From Hirundichthys speculiger (Eukaryota > Chordata > Actinopteri > Beloniformes > Exocoetidae), in contig JAGFBZ010000693.1 in the NCBI GenBank assembly GCA_018398805.1, positions 310,001 through 374,000 on the forward strand: a stretch of 64,000 bases of DNA, given 5' to 3'. Each line of letters starts with the position of its first letter. Position 1 is the stretch's first letter. The translations under genes and the position numbers were made by a program. A model generated the notes under the pieces. That model did no database searches. It was not told the DNA's origin and saw only the letters and a program-made list of their open reading frames with translations. Below, piece by piece: positions 58,239 to 64,000 of the stretch.

Positions 58239-61095
58239 GGGGGTTGCAATAAGAACTCTGATTTGCCTCTCTGTCATTCCAGGAAATCCACCCATCCTCT
58301 CACCTGAGACAACACAGTTCACTCAGATTAGTGTTTTCAGATGACAATATCTCATGTAGACTCTGCTGTATGTGTTACCTTTAAACCTGAAGAAATTTTA
58401 GTTTTTTGTTCATTTTGTTTTTGTTTTAATTTGTTTTTTTATGTGACAAACATAATCTTAGGCAATGCAAGTTTCACATTTCTTTTCCTTTTCCCCCTCG
58501 CCTTATCCTGCTCATCTTTTAAGGGAGAAATGCTCTTTTGTTTTTATGTTGACTTATTTTATATTATTCAGTGTTGATGTTATTTATGTATTTATTCATC
58601 TCACTCTGTCTGTCTTTGTTCGTTTTCATTTATCTAAGTATGGTTGGACATAAAACCAGAATGCTCTGTTGTGAAAATAATTTGGTGCATCAGATGGAAA
58701 TCTTTCTGTATTAATGTAACACGTTCAAACTTATCTTCTTGAGGTTTTATAACAGCAGAACTAGATTGCTGTTTGTCGGGATACCAGCAAAAAGCCACTG
58801 GATAAAATTGGATTGAGTGCCCTAAATTTAGAATTACACAGTCTGAGAAAATGCGTGGAAAACATGCAAGCAACGGTGCCATCACTGGCTTGTCCTAGAT
58901 TTTGACCACATAAGAACTGGTTTTATCTGTCGGAATGACAAATGTTTAAATGTAAAAAAAATTATTTCACATAACTGATGGTGGTAGAATATGGCCCGGC
59001 AGTTGGATTATGTTAATCAGAAAATTATGATGCAGCAGAAACAATTTTTGCTGAATGACAGTCTCTTTAAAATGTACACATTCAGATGTGTAACAGTAAG
59101 TCCGTGTTTCCAGCATGCCTGGATCAAAAAAAAAAAGTCTCCAGCACTTGCAAAGCACACAGTGTAATGGTTTAAAAAAGAATCTTACAAGAAGTGTGTT
59201 AAATACAGAGGATTAGTCTTAAACTCAGCAAGTGTGAATGCTTGTCCTTGTGCATGTGTGCATGAATGTGTTTACCAATGGTATTTACAGTGTTTGTTTA
59301 GCTACTGTAGTGGTTGTTTGAAAGTATAAACCCTAAATTCTATAGCTGGCCTGATTACCATTTCATGGGCTCGGGAGCTTCACTAGATGATTATAGCAAA
59401 TATCTGGATCCACGGCTGCTATTGAGCGAGAGCGCTATCTGGTGGAGATTGCATTGTAATAATATTTCCACATTATAATGGTGCAATAGAAATTTTTTTT
59501 TTTAGCATTCTGATAAATTATTTTACGGACTTATAATTCACTGTTTGCTAAAGAAAAGACAAAAACTAACAAACAAAAAACAATATCCAGATACCAGAAT
59601 TATGAACCAGATGGCCAGCTGACAAACAAATATCCTGATATCTGAATATTCTGGTCCACCCCTAATAAAATGTTCTGTTTTGTTTCTTAATAAAATCTGA
59701 AACAACAGATTGCCACATTGGTTCTTACAATAAACAGAAAGACACAACACTGATACCTCTCAGAGTTTGTTAGGTGCTCAAATGAATTAAAGTCAATGAT
59801 GCTTATATAAAATTTATCCGTATCTGGTGTGATTCCCATCTACAGAAATCACTGCAGCTATATGTTTTGAGGAACTTGAACAAGACTTCAACTTGGGCAC
59901 CCCAAATTATTAGTTTTGCTTTTCTTTATTCAATTGTTGGGAGGATCATTCTCAGTCTTTGCTGGTATAATTAAGAATAAATAGATCCATCAATGATGGC
60001 ATCGCACTTCCCCTCTTATCAGCATTAACAGTTATCTTTCTAAAATCCTCAGAAATCTCAGTTTTTCATGCCATGATTCGCTGACACAAACATGTTGGGA
60101 AATCAGATGTTAAATCTGTTGATAAATCTGTTGATAAATCCCTGTTCGTTAAATAAACAGAGTGCCTACTCACAACTGAATGTTAAGTTCAGTACTCGTC
60201 CAAAAGGTTTGCATTGTTTTGGAACTTACTGATATCTACTTTTTGAAAACCCAATGAAATTCTAGGTTGTATTTTGGCAGAAATATGAAAAGCTTATCAA
60301 ATTTTTAAACACTGTTGTTTTTTGTACTTCAAGTCATTTTTGAATAAACATAGGATAGACTTATACTTCTTATAGGAAAATATGGTCTTAAAAATGAACC
60401 AGTTCTGTTGACAATGAAAGATAACATGTTTTGCCCCAGCACATGCAGACATTCACATGAGGAGTGTTTTAGTGTATATAGTTTATGATTGTTTCTAGCT
60501 GGTTTGACCTCTTGTTTCCTTGGGTCCCTTAGTGCTGTAAGTATTTAGGAAATCCTATGTCAAATTAATGGAAATAACCAATTTCCTTTCATTTATTGTA
60601 TACATATGGATTTTGATGCTGCAGTATACAGTAAAAACCATAATCAAAGATAATGTTCTTATTGGTAAAAATCTGCACAGAGGCCTCAGTATGTACCTTA
60701 TGCATAACACTAACAACCAATACTTTATTTCTTTCAATGATGGTGTTGTTTTGCAGGATGCTTGTATTCAGAAATCTAGTCACTGTTTTTAACCTCCTCT
60801 GTCATTGTGTGTGCTGTATGTTTGTGTCAAACTGTCGCTCATTTCCCTGAGGACAGTGTCCAGCATGCTGAAGACATGTGAGACAAAGTGAGGAGGTTCT
60901 TTGTAAAAGGATCTGTGGTTTTAGACTTAGAGAGTATTTATAGTAATATAATAGGCAGACTGTAATGTATGAAATAGTTGCACAAACCTTACTTCATAAT
61001 CTGCTATACCTTTTGCATTTATGGAAAATGAATGACTGGAAGAAAGCAGTTTATATGTCTGCACAAAATCAATAAATTTAAATAAGTTTAATAAA
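58239..61095 (+). other. slc12a5: probable slc12a5 3' UTR
   Basis: No coding potential or clear repeat follows the stop for about 2.8 kb. The first pair of AATAAA signals followed by a GT-rich stretch (GGAGTTGTCTTTTCTGG) lies near 61071-61120, so transcription probably ends close to 61110. The extent is inferred; earlier sites such as the AATAAA motifs near 59665-59690 may also be used. Confidence 0.45.
61071..61095 (+). terminator. candidate polyadenylation signals
   Basis: Two AATAAA hexamers, at 61071 and 61090, are followed within 25 bases by a GT-rich downstream element. Their position about 2.85 kb after the slc12a5 stop fits a long neuronal 3' UTR. Confidence 0.45.
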
Positions 61096-61589
61096 ACAGA
61101 GGGAGTTGTCTTTTCTGGTCACAATTGTGGTTTTATACTTGACAGTAAACAGTTCAAAAACAGTTCATATTAAAACATTTGAGTGTCTGTGTGTTAGTGT
61201 CACAGATATCTGGAATTTTCAATGACTTTATTAATTTCCACACTTTTCCTTTTATCTTTTCTTTCACATGTTTGAAATTAAAAAGTGGTAATTAAAGTAA
61301 AGTTTCAAATATTAAAATTCATAATAAAAATAGGAGTAAATGTAAATAAAATCAAATATTAGCCTCTAAATGAAGTTACTCTACTGACTACAGTGCTTCC
61401 TACATTGGAAAGCTTTGACAGACTCCGCCTCTCCACAAACACAACTGGTGCTCTGGTATTTTTGAATACATTTATTGGGTATTTTAAATGTTCATATGCA
61501 GAATTTTGTTGCTCAGCAAAGGAAATGAAAATGGTACGTTCCTCCCGGGAATCATGAAACATCCCTTCGTTATCTACACCCACATCTTT

Positions 61590-61870
61590 CTATTCAGGGT
61601 TATGGGGGTCTGCTGGAGTCTATCCCAGCACTCTGCAGGTGAAACACAGGTTACCAGTCCACTGCACGCATTACTGTGATCAGTCTAGAATCACTAGTCA
61701 CCATAACACAGTTACATTTTTTTGGACTGTGGGAAGAAACACAAGAAAACTCACATAAGCATGAAGAGAACATACAAACACCACACAGAAAATCCCCAGC
61801 TAAGATTTAAACTAGGAACCAGGAAACATGGAGTCTGAATCAGGACTGCCCCACTACTGCTGATTATTCC
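61590..61870 (-). mobile_element. old DANA-like SINE, reverse orientation
   Basis: On the minus strand it shows CAGTCCTGATTCAGACTCC, then a TTTTCTTGTGTTTCTTCCC and TCCACTGCA layout typical of the fish SINE seen at 36530. Heavily diverged. Confidence 0.45.
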
Positions 61871-62129
61871 GTGTAAGGGGGCGGAACTCACACTCATCCT
61901 TAACTTCTATGGATTCCTCCAGTTATCTCCCCCCCACAAGGGAAAAAAAAAAGAGAAAAAACGAAAAATGTGCATGTGTATGTAAGCATGGGTTTTAATT
62001 TGTGGAAATGGAAATAAGGAAAATAACATGGAAATAATATTATACTGTGAGCACACAGTGTCTGTCAATTCAATAACATCCGCAGCTTAAATTGTGCTTT
62101 AGAAATAGAGGGAAAAAATACTGAGATTT

Positions 62130-62572
62130 TAAAACAGTTTATGACACATGATACATGGGGGAACGTCATGACTTTCCACATTTTTTTCACATTTTCACTT
62201 TAAAAAAAAATCCGAAACATACAGTGCATTATAAATATGTTTCAAACGAAATGTGTAGCTTGAAGATAATTAAAATTGTCCTTATAAAAAATATCTGTTG
62301 CATATTCAGTTGCAGCGCAGATGTAACAACTTTTGAGTGTTTATTTTGCTCTGTTTGAGAGTATGAGTATGTGAGAATTGTTAGACAGAGTAGTAAATGT
62401 CTGATTCAGTAAAGTAACAATTCAGGTAATAAATAACCACAATGAGGAATAAACATCTCTATTGTATTTAAAGCTAATTGAGAAGGCACATATAGCTATA
62501 TTTTAATATTGGTCATCATGGTGGTACTCAGAGAGCTGAAGAGTTTCTAAGGTGGTAGTTTGAGAACCACTG
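62130..62572 (-). mobile_element. hAT non-autonomous element, second copy
   Basis: Reverse complement of 12527-12879: ends GTTTGAGAACCACTG at 62572 and shares TTCAGCTCTCTGAGTACCAC and ATTTCATTCGAAAC-like blocks (as complements). The left end is degraded, so the boundary near 62130 is approximate and no target duplication was found. Confidence 0.8.
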
Positions 62573-62807
62573 TTCTAGTTCATCTTGATAGGCCCTCTAA
62601 ACCGATCATCTGGAGAGACCAGACAGACAATGTTCCATTCTAGTCCAGGATAGGTATTGACAGCTTTTATTGCAATTCTAAATTTAATTCGTTATCCATC
62701 TTTTCAAAATCTAGTTGTTTTTTTTTTTTTTTTTTTTTGTTTTTTTTACAGCATATGTTTCAGTATTTAAAGAGACTCAGAAAATCTGGAAAAGTCTGAC
62801 AACATTA

Positions 62808-63457
62808 CAGTGATCCCTTATTTTTCACGGTTAATGGGGACCGCCCCCCCCCGCGAAAATCAAAATCCGCGAACGGGAGCCAGAGCCCCCCCGAGTCTAC
62901 ATAAAGTGTGTAAAATATGTTTAAAAACTGCAAAAAAAAGTAGCGAGGCACTGCAGCTAAACAAGACAAAGGCTTAACTGTGGTCTTTCTGTTACCTTCA
63001 CAGCCTCTGGTCTCCAAACCGTAGTAAAGAAACCGCTGGTATTGTGCTATTTTTGGCTCGTAATTAGCGGCTAACACGCTAACAACAACAAAAGAAAAAG
63101 TCCGGTCTTCTCTGCATGGAACGAAGCACTTTTTTCTGGCACTGCAGGGAACTTGTAACATCACACAGGTTGTATTGTTCGGCTCCTGTCGGTTAACAGG
63201 GAATGTAAATCTATACATGCTGGGCTGCTGTTTATGCTCACTCCACTTTTCATCTAACCCTGTTTTAGTTCTGTCACACACACTACATTACCCATAAGGC
63301 ACCTTCTTAAAGGGGCCAGGCTGGCTCACAACATTTTTTCACTGTGAGAGAATGCGCACAACATCCTGTGATGTTTCCACAATTTTTTAAAAATCTGAAA
63401 AATCCGTGAATAACTAAAACCACGGAACGTAAAGCGCGAAGTGACAAGGGATCACTG
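62808..63457. mobile_element. pogo-like MITE, copy 3 (longer)
   Basis: Begins CAGTGATCCCTTATTTTTC and ends AAGGGATCACTG, with TA on both sides. Shares the core with copies at 8265 and 16598, but from about 63030 carries some 250 extra bases of unrelated sequence. A minus-strand frame (62805-63281) has no transposase features. Confidence 0.88.
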
Positions 63458-63547
63458 TACATCCAATGAGCTGTCAAGATTTGCAGGGTACTGTGACATC
63501 TCAGACTTAGACCAGGATAGAATGATCCTCTCTATTTTAGCCCAACT

Positions 63548-63860
63548 CAACACCATCCATCCAATAACTTCCACTTATCTGTAATCAGATCACAGGGGCA
63601 GCATCTTAAGCAGAGAGGCCCAGACCTCCCTCTCCCCAGCTACCTCCTCCAGCTCCTCCAAGAGAACACCAGGGCACTCCCATACCAAGCATGTCCTGGG
63701 TCTGCCTCATGGTCTTCTCCAAGTTGGGTCCAGAGGGCATCCTGACCACATGTCTGAACCACCTCAACTGGCTCCTCTCAATGTGGAGGAGCAGCAGCTC
63801 TACTCCGAGTATCTCCTGGATGACTGAACTTCTCACCTTATCTCTAACTTAACACCATGC
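63548..63860 (-). mobile_element. LINE 3' end, fourth copy
   Basis: Starts at the CATCCATCCAATAACTTCC tail. Contains AGAGAGGCCCAGACCTCCC, CATGTCCTGGGTCTGCCTC and ACCACCTCAACTGGCTCCTC. The near-palindromic segment expected between CCCATACCA and AGCATGTCC is deleted. Confidence 0.85.
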
Positions 63861-64000
63861 TACATTTCCTGTTGTACCTCTGGAGTGGACAGGGTAAAGC
63901 TGTAACATCAGTTTCAAAATTCAAATCAAAATACTTTATTAATCCACAAAGGCAAATGAATTGTGCAGTAGTTGTCATAACTTAAGTGTCTTCAAAGATT

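Noticed and set aside
62805..63281. 158-codon minus-strand frame over the third pogo-like MITE
   Set aside because: Starts within the MITE and reads through non-coding repeat sequence; no protein features.

Overview
This is a vertebrate (teleost fish) nuclear genome window. The evidence is one large split gene with consensus GT/AG introns and a dense load of fish-type transposons: Tc1, pogo-like, hAT, non-LTR LINEs, tRNA-derived SINEs and solo LTRs. I could not assign a species.

Gene content. The only gene I can support is slc12a5 (neuronal K-Cl cotransporter KCC2), on the + strand. I traced 26 coding exons from the ATG at 10568 to the TGA at 58238. All exon junctions keep the frame. They sum to 3375 nt (1124 codons plus stop), with no frameshift or premature stop. 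The first exon is of the KCC2b type (starts MLNNMTD). Intron 1 is about 24.6 kb. A likely 3' UTR runs to paired AATAAA signals near 61071-61095. Regulatory residues equivalent to mammalian Thr906, Ser940 and Thr1007 are conserved. Teleosts have two slc12a5 copies; I cannot say which one this is.

Layout. 1-10560: upstream flank with a Tc1 5' fragment joined to a LINE fragment (3351-4770), a degenerate L2/CR1-like LINE (about 5050-7060), a LINE-type tail (7425-7800) and a pogo-like MITE (8265-8659). 10568-10622: exon 1. 10623-35230: intron 1, holding a nested hAT/SINE stack (12527-14170), a decayed Tc1 (15118-16577) next to a second pogo-like MITE (16598-17058), a long LINE interrupted by a solo LTR (22605-25845), a second solo LTR (31593-32003) and SINEs. 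35231-58238: exons 2-26. Intron 3 carries a three-level transposon nest (36530-38480). Introns 6 and 9 each carry a LINE 3' end split by the same unfamiliar inverted-repeat element. Intron 21 has a 174-bp hAT MITE. 58239-64000: 3' UTR, then repeats including a third pogo-like MITE and another LINE 3' end.

Most notable observation. A GC-rich inverted-repeat element (ends GGCCCCGATCG / GGGCCCGATC) sits at the same point in three separate LINE copies: 25647, 43673-44269 and 46155-48064. The insertion point lies in a near-palindrome, GAGATATAATCTC. The fourth LINE copy covering that point has a short deletion exactly there. This suggests a DNA transposon that targets a LINE, or a LINE lineage that carries a passenger element.
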